Positions 6,276 to 14,844 of a stretch of 14,844 nucleotides of DNA are shown one piece after another. Below the pieces are notes generated by a model that made no database searches, was not told the DNA's origin, and saw nothing but the letters and a program-made list of their open reading frames with translations. Location of the stretch: positions 637,145-651,988 of the forward strand of contig WELB01000036.1 in the NCBI GenBank assembly GCA_009602725.1. The letters run 5' to 3'. Each line of letters opens with the position of its first letter. The stretch's first letter is position 1. Position numbers and translations under genes: made by a program. Origin of the DNA: Spirogloea muscicola (taxonomy: Eukaryota; Streptophyta; Zygnematophyceae; Spirogloeales; Spirogloeaceae).

Positions 6276-9200
6276 ATGTCTCTGGTGTGCTTCCCTTTCA
6301 AGGAGGAAGATGTTGCTGTGGCGGTGAGGAACGTGCAGACGGCTGCCGAGCATCCCCGTGTCACCTGGTAATCACCTCCCACTGCCTCTGTCTGTGCCAC
6401 CTTACTACGTGCTTTTGGTAGCCTTAGCTCTGCAGAAACGGTCAGTGAGAGAGAGTGTGTCAAGCTCGCAACTGGCGGTCTGGCCGCTTGCTATAAGTGA
6501 TAGCATGTTCTGTCAAGGAGTGCATAATGAATCTGTTTACGCTGCACAACACGCTCCGTATTGTTGGGTCTAATCTACTCAAAGCACCTCAGGAAAGTCC
6601 CGACATATTTGTGCTGCCGAGACAACAACATGTTTTGTCATCATATTGTCATGCTTCAGCTCAAGCGAGACACATAATGGTGTTGATTTTTCACCATTAG
6701 TGTTCAATATTGTGCAAAGACAGTGGTCTGTTGGAGTTTTTTGACCATGCTTTGTCTCTTGGTAGTAGCAGTAGGTTGGTTAGGGTATGTTCTCAGGCAT
6801 GGTATCTTCTTGTCAAGGCTGACAAATATGTCACCTAGCTGCCACCTGTGTGACTAGCACCTCCAATATTGCCCTTACCTATGCGCCCTAGTTGATGATT
6901 GGCATGTGCCTTTCCAGCTTGGAATTGTGGTTTCGTGAAAGCCATCAGTACTGTGTTTTGTTCTCACATGCTTAGACATATTCTAACATGTAATCAGATA
7001 GGATACAGGCACCACTAGCTGGCACGCTCTAGTTTGACTGGGCTGCATAGAGAGCTGTAGCGTCACCCTGCCTACGTCTTCCAGAAGGAGGTCCTTAATT
7101 GACTGTGCTGACCTGGTTGAATCGTGTGGATGGGCAGTGTGCTCTGTGTGGGCTACAGCCGTGGCGAGACCTGGCATGCGATAGAGCTTGCAGCTCCAAG
7201 CATTGAGAAGGCCACCAACGCCAAGGTTGTTCTGCTGCAGCAGAAGAGGATCGGGCTCAATCTGCGGCCAGGCAAGGGTGATGGCATGAATACAGCTCTT
7301 CTGTATTTCTTGGAGAATGTTGAGTACAGGTGTGTTCTCCAGCAAGGTGTTTCCTCCATATTGCCTGTAAAGGAGGTGGCCATGTAGCAAGCAAGCTGGC
7401 ATCAGTCTGTGAATGAAGCGATGCTGACTGAGAGAAGATGGTCATGAGTGGACAGCTTCAGTGTGCCAGAGTTGCTGCCGTATTCGATCTCAGATCTGAG
7501 GCAGCCATGATGAGCCACCACCACTCTCTTGAGGCAGTTGCAATTAGTATACAATTGATAATATGCTGCTGAAATTGTGCAAGCATCTCCTGGTGCAGTC
7601 GCCTCCACTTCTATGACATTGATATTGTAACTTACACGGAAGAATGGATAACGAAGGCAGAGAAGCAAGCAGACATGGACTATGATGTAGTTCGGCATTA
7701 CTTCCCTCGGTCCAGGTCAGTGTGTGTGTTGTGTTTCTATTCAGACCTATGCGTTGATTACAGGTCATAAGAGGTGTATCATACTCTTCTTGCTTGGTGC
7801 TGCATGGGATGCAATTACGTGTGCTGACTCTGGAACTGTCCAATGTTGGGGATTGAGTAAGCATCCTCCTTACTGGTATCATCTCTATGACTTGCAGCAC
7901 GGATGCCATGATAACATGGTTGGTCACAAAGATTGGGGTTGCCCTCATTTGGCCCTACTCTGTGCTACCACAAATTGAGCAGCCTTTGGGGGGTGAACTG
8001 CTAATTACTCGCAAGGCTGCCGAAGTGCTTATGGCTGATCAGAGAGTCCGCGCTCAGGTGCACATAGTATGCTCTTACTGAATTGGTTTCCTTGACATGA
8101 GCCTTGGGAGGCTGCAATACGCCAGAAGAACACATTTCTCAGGTGGCTATGCTCTCTGTCCAAGATGAAGAAGGTCTTGACATCAGTTGCAGTTTGAGAA
8201 GGTGGTGTAGGAGTACAAATAAGACTCACTGCTCTCCCTGTTGTTGCAGAGTGACTGGGGTATCGACACACTGTACACCTTCGTGACAGCACAGGCTGGG
8301 CTGAGAGTTGCAGAAGTATACATTGCAGCAGGGAAAGTCCATGCTCTGTACGGTGGCTTACAGGACTTGCGTACCATGCTGGTGGAATGCTTCACTGCGA
8401 TACAGGTATGCGCTCACAGTTGTAGGACTTGGTCGCGTATTGCTTGGTCATAGTCTCTACGAAAGTATCACTGACTCCTGTGTCTTGGCTGCACTATGCC
8501 ATACCGGAAGCAGGTTCTTGATAAGTAGGTAACAGATTAAAGAGTAGAAAGTCGATTACTCTTTAAAAGCCTCTTCTAGGCACAGATGTTGGCTTCCGCG
8601 TTTGATTGCATCCACCCTGATAAGTTGCACTGTTGTAGCAGTCAAAGAGCAGCAAACTATGCACTGACCCTGGGTCTCAACAGTGGCATGTGCTTTGCTT
8701 GACTGCTTTGCTGTGTTGGAATGGCTTAGACTCTTCGAAATGAGAAGCTTGACGACATACTTGGAGTTCATCACGTTGAGTTTGCCAAGCCCGTGCCTGA
8801 GAACATCAAGCAGAAGGTTGGTTATGACATTGAGAAGACGCTGAAGCTGCTGCGCGATAACTGGACTCCACGGCAGAAGGAGCTGCTCCAGCAGCACTTT
8901 GATCCTGCCTTGGTCAAGGTATGTACTTGTCGCTCCGAAGGTGTGTTTTGGAGCTCAAGTTGCTTGGAGCTCAAGTGGATGTTGTAAGGAAGATTTAAAG
9001 ACTACTTGTGTTTTGCTGTCCCCAACCGTTTGTATTTCACAGAGTCAATTGCTGCTTAAGAACGACCTTTCACCTCATCTTTCCTAGCAGGGCCTGCTCC
9101 ATGCAAGTGAGTGGCCATGTTGGAGCTTCTGTGACGAGGATGCATGGGTTGCGGCCTATCCCCGCTTCTTGGATCACTTTGAGAAGGGGGATGAGGATTG

Positions 9201-9831
9201 GGAAGAGCTACTTTTCAAAGTCTGGGTTGCGCGCGTCATCAATCACACCTTGAAGTAAGTTGCTGCCGCTTACGTCCAGCAGGATGCTGAACCATGTTCA
9301 TCGCACAAGGCTTTTCAGAGTGCTGTCATCCTATCCACTCTCAGCATTGTGCGTGTCTCCTAAGTCTATGTGGTGCTTTGTGCTGTTTGAAATAATGGGT
9401 CTTACATTGCAGGAACGTAATCAGGGGCTATGACGTGGCCCTTGGTACACTGCGCAATCTTGTGCGAGGCACACAGCACCGTTCCGCCATGCAGGTAGAC
9501 AGCCAGCTAGATAAGTTTTTGTACTTCAGCGTTCACATTATTCTCTTGTAGCATCTGAACTGAGGTGAATGGCTGCCCGTGAATGAGTGCATTTTCGTGC
9601 TGCCCTAAGAACAGGTGCTCCTCCTTCCACCAATGATGACTGACCCATTACTTGTTGCCGTTCCAGCTTCGCGCGTCAGCTGCAGCTGCTGCAGCAGCTG
9701 CTGCTCATCCAATAGCAACAGGGCACTCTGCTATGGAGGGTCTCGCAACTGCAGGATCCAAAGCATCAAGAAAGAAGAGCAAGTGGTCCCTTGACAATGC
9801 AGACTCCAACTTGTGCACAGTCCTCATGTGA
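6276..9831 (+). CDS. mgs: Mannosylglycerate synthase, GT78 family (9 exons)
   Basis: Exons are 6276-6367, 7138-7329, 7599-7715, 7898-8057, 8250-8405, 8730-8918, 9091-9254, 9413-9494 and 9667-9831, all with GT-AG introns and consistent phases. They encode 438 residues ending in TGA. GT78 synthases transfer mannose from GDP-mannose to D-glycerate, giving the compatible solute mannosylglycerate in one step. The sequence is collinear with the R. marinus enzyme as I remember it (about 397 residues), from the Met-Ser-Leu-Val N terminus to the final helix, with a one-residue offset. Visible features: Gly-Lys-Gly-Asp-Gly-Met-Asn with Lys77, metal-binding Asp101-x-Asp103, glycerate-site Arg132 and Thr140, Gln-Pro-Leu-Gly-Gly-Glu with Leu164, Ser-Asp-Trp-Gly-Ile-Asp with Asp193, metal ligand His218, Tyr221 and Met230. 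Position 219 is Ala where I recall Arg. Residues from about 385 form an added tail: nine alanines in a row, a Lys/Arg patch, and the terminus Cys-Thr-Val-Leu-Met. An in-frame stop at 6141-6143 with no ATG after it supports 6276 as the start. A cytosolic enzyme is the default expectation. Confidence 0.94.
6368..7137 (+). other. Intron 1 of the synthase gene (770 nt)
   Basis: The donor is TG then GTAATC and the acceptor GGGCAG. The split codon TG/T gives Cys31 and restores the collinear alignment, so no coding sequence is missing between exons 1 and 2. It is by far the longest intron of the gene and less GC-rich than the flanks. No embedded gene or RNA was recognised in it. Confidence 0.85.
8537..8566 (+). 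repeat. Perfect 10-bp hairpin inside intron 5
   Basis: TTAAAGAGTA (8537-8546) and TACTCTTTAA (8557-8566) are exact reverse complements around a 10-nt loop. They lie in intron 5 (8406-8729, 324 nt), the second longest intron of the gene. The hairpin could be a tiny mobile-element remnant or a structural element affecting splicing; function is unknown. Confidence 0.8.
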
Positions 9832-11084
9832 CATTCTTGGTTGAGCAATCTGTTGGCATTCTTCGAGCCTCGTCGGACAGATTCCGAGCTGGCACTTGAC
9901 AGCTAGAGAGTTGGGCCCTGGTTTCTTGCAAGTGGAGCCTTCAATGAAGGTCACGCATGAGTTGCAAAGGTATGCTGTATAACAAGCGCAGCTTATGATT
10001 TTCAGCTGCTTGAGATAAGCTTGATACAGAGGTAGGGCAGTGAGGCACCAACTGCAAGTCAGGCGGGCACGCAGGCTGTACTTTGCTAGCAGGGAGATGC
10101 TGCAGTGTTGGGCAGACCTTTCCCTAGAACAGTCCAGCATCAGAGTGGAGGCTTAATGCAGGCCGTTGGAGGGCGTCTGCGAGCAAGCAGACGGCGACAG
10201 AGTTGTACGATGACTTAGCTGGCTCGCAGTTGCAAGCTGTGGGTTACTTAGTAAGGAGCACAGTGTTTAGGTAGGCAACTTTTCCTAAGGTAGGTCTTTA
10301 GTTCGATCTTCACTTTGACTCAAGGCTTGCTTCTAAGTCGCCGCTTATTGTATTTTCGGTTGAGGCCTCTCTATGCTCTCGAGACTTCTCTCGTGGGGCC
10401 TGTCTATACTGGTGGCAGGTCACACGATCACTTCACGACTGTTGGCATCTGGCTTGAACGGTTGGCTTGAACAAGTTCAGCCAACAATGTATTACTATAC
10501 TGCAGGCTTGTGCCTTACCCCGTATATAAGTAACTTCAACAAGCATGGAGCTTGAATATAGGATGCTACTATAGGATGTCACTCAAATACGAATGGCCTA
10601 TGTAAGCCCTCCACTGCTGCTTCTTGAGCTGAGATACTCCTTTGCAAATATCTTGCAGACTTGCAGCGATTTCGCACCTTGTATTCATTTCTGCACATGA
10701 AGCGAGCGCTCTCATCACTTTGCCAACGATAAGATCAAGAAGGGGCAGCTGATTGGTGGGTAGCTGTTAGAACGTGTTTTTGGGGTGTGCATAGGATATT
10801 GGAATGTCACAATCTGGTGGATAGACCTTCTCCAGCAGCTTGGCGGCACGCGATAAACTGATGGCAAGGCCAGCAGAATAAGCAGCCCAGCGGCTTCAGT
10901 GCCATTGTATCGCTCGCTCAGGTGTTCTCATGTGAAAGATTCTCGTCCTGCGTTTCCAGGCTTGGCAGTGCACACGCATTGATACTTGCATTGATGCTGC
11001 TTCTGAGTTTTGCGTGGTGTCAGTTTTTCTGGCTGCAAGCTATCTAACGTGCGGCTGCTGACTAGGGGTCATTGAGCACCCATT
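9832..11084. other. 3' flank of the synthase gene, no recognisable gene
   Basis: The longest open frame (minus strand, 9766-10140) overlaps the last synthase exon and resembles no known family. Two inverted repeats are visible. CGTCTGC (10174-10180) and GCAGACG (10187-10193) surround a 6-nt loop. GTTGGCTTGAAC (10461-10472) pairs with GTTCAGCCAAC (10475-10485) apart from one bulged T. A direct repeat ATAGGATG occurs at 10558 and 10571. The first TGTAA polyadenylation-type signal after the synthase stop is at 10601-10605, about 770 nt away, so the 3' UTR is either long or uses a variant signal. Confidence 0.5.
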
Positions 11085-12887
11085 GGTTGTCTTGCTTGCA
11101 TAGCTGAGTGGTATAGCGCTTTCCAGCCCCTTCAGGCCTTGTCCACTCATTTTTGTGCTGGCCTTTCAGCCATCGTCTCTTCATGGAAGAACTTAACTTC
11201 CACGGGCATTGCCTCTTCTGGAGGAAGTAGCGCCTAAGACCAGGTCGAAGGCTGTTGACGGTCAGCCCACAGAAGATTGAACAAGGTCCGTTGGACTCTG
11301 ACATCGTAGAGACCATCAAAGAAGAGAATCTGTCTTTAGCAGCCGTCACCTTGTCCGGCCCCTAAAGCAGCAGAAGCAGCTGTATTCAAGGGGGTAAGGC
11401 TGTAGAACGTGCAGTCCACGAGAACTTGAACAAGGTCCAAAATACAAATCTTCCAATTGCCTTCAATTTGGTATCGCGATTGCTGTCAGAGGCCCCCCCG
11501 ACAGAGAGTGGACAAGGTCCGAGGGACCTTCAATAAGGACCATCTTAAACTCACTTGGGCTGGCCTTTCACGGCCATCGTCACCTTCTTTTGAAAGGAAG
11601 AGCTTCTAAAGCATAGCTATATGGTGTTGGCGCCTCTCCGCCCCCCCCCCCCTTTGGACCTTGTTCATTTTTTCTGGGCTGGCCATTCACAGCCCCGGCC
11701 CCCTTTGGAAGAGCTCACTCTTCTGAAGCTGTCTCTTTCAGCCATCGCCCCCTTTTGGATGACATTTTTGAAGAAGAGAGAAGGCGTCCGTTACATAGAA
11801 TGAAGGGGAGGCCAAAGCATGCCAATGCGCTCTGTAAGCATCAGCGACTGTGACAACTGGGCTTGGCCCACGCCTTGCATCTGCGAGCTGGCCGTACTCT
11901 AGCTGCCAACTCTGGCTATCAGCAAGGGGACTGCCTTTTGGCCCATTGGGAAGTGCTTTCTCTCTCTGGCTGTTGGTCTTCCTGACTTGCTTCTGCTTGC
12001 TAGATTTGACCATCCTTCGTGGTGAAGCTCTTCCTGTGGGCTGGCCTCTCACAGCCATTGCCTCGCATTGGAGGAGCTGTTTCTTCCGAAGCGGCCAACG
12101 GCTGTGAAAGCAAGCCCTGAGATTGGACAAGGTCTGAAGCCGACAGGCGCTAAAAGAAAGCGCGGCCAGATTGACTGGTGGCTTGGAAAGGCCAGCCCAA
12201 AGGAGTGGATAAGGTCTGAAGCAAGGGCTAAAAGCACACAGCTATGGAAGTGCGTGCAGCGATCAGAAGCGTATCCGTCCTAGGTCAGCAGCCCCAAATG
12301 TCACAAAGGTGTACTGGCTTGCTTTCCTTCGCATTTCTGAGAACCGCCAAAGTCGCTCCTCTCTTTTCAAGCGAAGAGAGAAGGCGCGCGGTGCGCACGA
12401 AAGGTGGCCAATCCAAGCCTGTCAACACACTGTTCGTGCAGAGGGCGGTGGCTGTCAGAGGCCAGCCTGGAAACGAGAATGAACAAAGTCGGAGGGGGGC
12501 CAGAGAAAACGCTAGAAGCACACAGCGAATCAAGTAGCCACGAAGCACTCAGTAACCCCTGCTGAGCAGCCGCAAGTCGGAGAAGATAATCTCCGGGTAG
12601 CGGGTCCCCTGGCCAGGGCAAAGTTCGTGCAAAAGCTACTGCAGAAAGTGGGGCTACTTGAAAGGAGGCCCCATGCTAAGGTAGCAAAATAAAACCAGCT
12701 AGTATAAATTGACAGCAGTGGCTGTGAGAGGCCAGCCCAAAGGAATGGACGAGGTAATAAGGAATGCGTGTGTATAGAGAGATGGGGCCGGCTTGCGCAA
12801 AAAGCAGGATACTAAGCGCTAAGACGCTGGCCGGCTGCGGCCTGCGTTGGCGTGCTGACTTTGTCCTTCCTTTCCTGGGCTGGCTCT
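11085..12887. repeat. Repeat-rich non-coding zone 2
   Basis: Copies of the dispersed motif occur in both orientations. Plus-strand copies: 11135-11171, 11555-11577 (partial), 11657-11694, 12036-12056 (partial) and 12857-12886 (cut off at the nad5 fragment). Minus-strand copies: 12110-12139 (partial), 12180-12217, 12450-12490 and 12720-12756. A 12-C run lies at 11641-11652. Bases 12376-12397, which include GGCGCGCGGTGCGCA, recur exactly at 14653-14674, with a diverged third copy near 11774. The block GGGGCTACTTGAAAGGAGGCC around 12650-12670 recurs as a variant near 14760. No transposase, reverse transcriptase or other protein motif was found on either strand. Confidence 0.8.
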
Positions 12888-13552
12888 GTAATTGCTCTTT
12901 ACGAAGTAGCTCTAGGTGCAAGCCCTTGCCATCTGAAGATTGCTCCATGGATTTTTTCAGAAATGTTTGATGCCACCTGAGGTTTCTTGTTGTATAGTCT
13001 AACCGTAGTAATGTTATTGGTGATTACTTTAATCAGGAGTTTCGTTCATGTGTATTCTATTTCTTACATGTCTCATGATCCTCACAGTCCTCGATTTACG
13101 TGTTATCTTTCAATCTTCCGTTTCCAATGCTAATGTTGGTAACTGGAGATAGAAATATTCAATCGTTTTAAGGTTGGGAAGGGGTTGGTCTTGCTTCTTA
13201 TTTGCTCATTGATGTTTGGTTTACTCGTCTTCAAGCTAACAAAGCTGCCATTAAAGCAATGCTTGTGACTCGAGTAGGGAATTATGGCTTGGCATTAGGA
13301 ATTGTGGGCTGCTTTATAGTATTTCAAAGTGTAGACTTTTCTATTATTTTTGCTTGTGTAGCTTCTCATTCTGTAAAACCTTTGGTTTTCTTTTGTACAA
13401 GAATGGATGTCTAACAATCATTTGTAATGTACTATTGGTAGGAGCAGTAGGAAAATCTGCTCAGATAGGACTACATACTTGGTTGCCAGATGCAATGGAG
13501 GGACCTACTCCTGTTTCAGCCTTAATTCATGCAGCTACTATGGTAACAGCAG
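12888..13552 (+). pseudogene. nad5: Nuclear copy of mitochondrial nad5 (NUMT), degenerate
   Basis: About 665 nt of lower-GC DNA encode an internal segment of NADH dehydrogenase subunit 5, a proton-pumping membrane subunit of complex I. Recognisable landmarks in order are Leu-Tyr-Glu-Val-Ala-Leu-Gly (12897-12917), Pro-Trp-Ile-Phe-Ser-Glu-Met-Phe-Asp (from 12945), Ser-Leu-Thr-Val-Val-Met, Tyr-Met-Ser-His-Asp-Pro, Gly-Trp-Glu-Gly-Val-Gly-Leu (from 13172), the [11 protein letters not shown] block (from about 13217), and Gly-Ala-Val-Gly-Lys-Ser-Ala to Ala-Thr-Met-Val-Thr-Ala (about 13441-13552). Lesions: TGA at 12978-12980 where Trp is expected, a one-base deletion near 13121, TAA at 13169-13171 where Leu is expected, and a frameshift near 13410. 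Both ends stop abruptly in repeat DNA. Nad5 N- and C-terminal parts are absent, so this is a non-functional organelle-to-nucleus insertion. Confidence 0.9.
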
Positions 13553-14844
13553 TGCTGGCCCCTCAGTTTCTATGGGCGAGCCACTTCTTCTAAGACGTCA
13601 GCAAGTGGGCTCTCACTAACCTCTCGTCAGTAAGTGCAAGTCTCAATAAGTAGAGGGAGGGAAAACGGCGCCCTGACGGAATCCGGAGGCAGCCAAGGTA
13701 ATAGTGTAACAGTGTATCCGCATGCGCCTGGCGGTATCGTTTCAATGCTTCCTTGCCCACGCCGTCCACACGCGAGCAGGCCGTGCTATGGCCGCTGCCT
13801 CTCGGTCTCGGAAAGTGCCTCTTCCCCTGCAGCGAGCTAATCAGCCCTGATGTTGCTCACTCGTGGGCACTGAGCTTCCCTCTGCATCGTCTACGTGTTT
13901 TGCAGTGTTCTGTAGTGCAGTCCTTTTACCGGCTCCTCCTTCTTTGGCTTTGGACATTGTCCATACTTTTTAGGGTTGGCTTTGCCAGCCCCTCTTCTCT
14001 ATGGGCGAGCAATGTTTTCTATCTAGTAGAATTGGCTCTCCCAAAAGGGTGTGAGAAGCCAGCCCAAATATATTTGACAAAGATTCGAAGACACTGTATC
14101 CGGCTGCATAGTAAAAGCTACTCTGCAAGCTGTTCCCCCAGAGAACAATTTTGTGTGTTTGAAACAAATGATGGCCAAATGGCCAAGTACGAAGGCAAGC
14201 ACATCTGAAGACTTACATAACCTTCAGCAAGACCCGCTCAGTAACCACGGGTCAAAATATAAAGGTCACTAATTGATGCCTGAATACTAGATGTCAGATA
14301 TGAAGCCCTTCTGCCACCAACTAGAGCTCGCCCAGCTTTCTGGTGCAAAGCATTAGCCTGGGCACGCTGCAAACAGGCCGAAACTCGTCGTCGCAAGATC
14401 GACAGATATGCAGCTCTCAAGCCCATCTCAGCCGGAAAGACACATGCACGTTGTGCATAGCCTAGATTGGCAACATTCTGAAGGAGAGTGTGGAAACGAG
14501 GACCTAAACAGCCAACGAGGTGGACTGCGCTGGCAGGAGCTGATCGTATTGGGGATAGTCGATGTAGTGCCGCAGCTTTCTCTGTTCTGCTTTGCCCACT
14601 GCGAGGCCAGCGATGTGCGTCATCCTGGACCTTCATTGAGTCATTAGAGAGAGAGAGAAGGCGCGCGGTGCGCATGAAATTAAAGCGAGGCCAATTCAAG
14701 CCATTACATTGTTCAGGCAGAAAATGCAGAAAGTGCAAAGAATGCAGCGCAAAGAATGTGGCTACATGAAAAGACGCCCTATACTAGGAGGGCCGGAGGT
14801 GCCACAGAGCGGGGGGAGCCGTGCTGACGGGGGCCATGTCGACT
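13553..14844. repeat. Repeat-rich non-coding zone 3 to window end
   Basis: A CTATGGGCGAGC block directly after the nad5 fragment (about 13571) recurs near 14001. Dispersed-motif copies lie at 13953-13990 (plus) and 14048-14087 (minus), forming an inverted pair about 60 nt apart. The GGCGCGCGGTGCGCA block of zone 2 returns at 14660-14674. Open frames are short and mutually inconsistent; the minus-strand frame at 14238-14738 shares a Trp-Pro-x-Phe / Arg-Thr-Ala-Arg-Leu-Leu-Ser stretch with one near 12285-12548 only because the underlying DNA is repeated. Confidence 0.7.
14172..14262 (+). repeat. Dispersed repeat, copy 2 (first copy at 3094-3190)
   Basis: It shares TGGCCAAGTAC, GGCAAGCACAT and the GACCCGCTCAGTAACCACG block with the first copy, in the same order and orientation. 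The intervening bases have diverged and differ in length. Confidence 0.75.

Noticed and set aside
9766-10140. 124-codon open frame, minus strand
   Set aside because: It overlaps the last synthase exon, is cysteine-rich without a pattern, and matches no family I know.
10295-10320. T-loop-like GTTCGATCTTC suggesting a tRNA
   Set aside because: No matching acceptor stem, anticodon stem or A-box can be folded around it.
14238-14738. 166-codon minus-strand frame sharing a short peptide with a frame near 12285-12548
   Set aside because: The similarity follows the repeated DNA, and the frames break at different places, so it is not evidence of a protein.
11085-14844. Autonomous transposon or retroelement in the repeat zones
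   Set aside because: No transposase, integrase or reverse transcriptase motif was seen on either strand; only short diverged non-coding repeats are present.

Overview
The window looks like nuclear DNA of a green alga (Chlorophyta; class not resolved). Three things suggest this. Coding blocks are GC-rich, alanine-rich and carry GCC/GGC triplet runs. Genes are split by short GT-AG introns, mostly 60-325 nt. A degenerate mitochondrial nad5 fragment reads closest, from memory, to plant and green-algal nad5. No database search was possible, so family calls rest on motif recognition.

Layout. 1-2643 (+): exons of a coiled-coil protein of unknown function. The 3' five-exon chain (1175-2643) is well supported; alanine-rich or proline/basic exons near 1-258 and 813-917 may belong to it or to a neighbour. 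2644-3225: intergenic, with one copy of a dispersed repeat and a hairpin. 3226-3771 (-): an intronless GNAT-family acetyltransferase with a glycine-run insert, followed upstream by GC-rich probable promoter DNA with G-box, CCAAT and TGACG elements (3772-4600). 4600-5600: repeat-rich non-coding DNA. 5600-6275: GC-rich 5' flank with a CCG microsatellite.

6276-9831 (+) is the centrepiece. Nine exons with consistent phases encode a 438-residue mannosylglycerate synthase of glycosyltransferase family GT78, the single-step enzyme known from Rhodothermus marinus and from Selaginella. It would make the compatible solute mannosylglycerate from GDP-mannose and D-glycerate. The catalytic core is intact and collinear with the bacterial enzyme; an alanine-rich, polybasic tail of about 50 residues has been added at the C terminus.

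9832-11080 is a long 3' flank with no recognisable gene. 11085-14844 is a repeat graveyard built from a short dispersed motif in both orientations. Embedded in it at about 12888-13552 is a nuclear copy of mitochondrial nad5 with premature stops and frameshifts. The genes do not form an obvious functional cluster. The most notable biology is the solute synthase and the uncharacterised repeat family.
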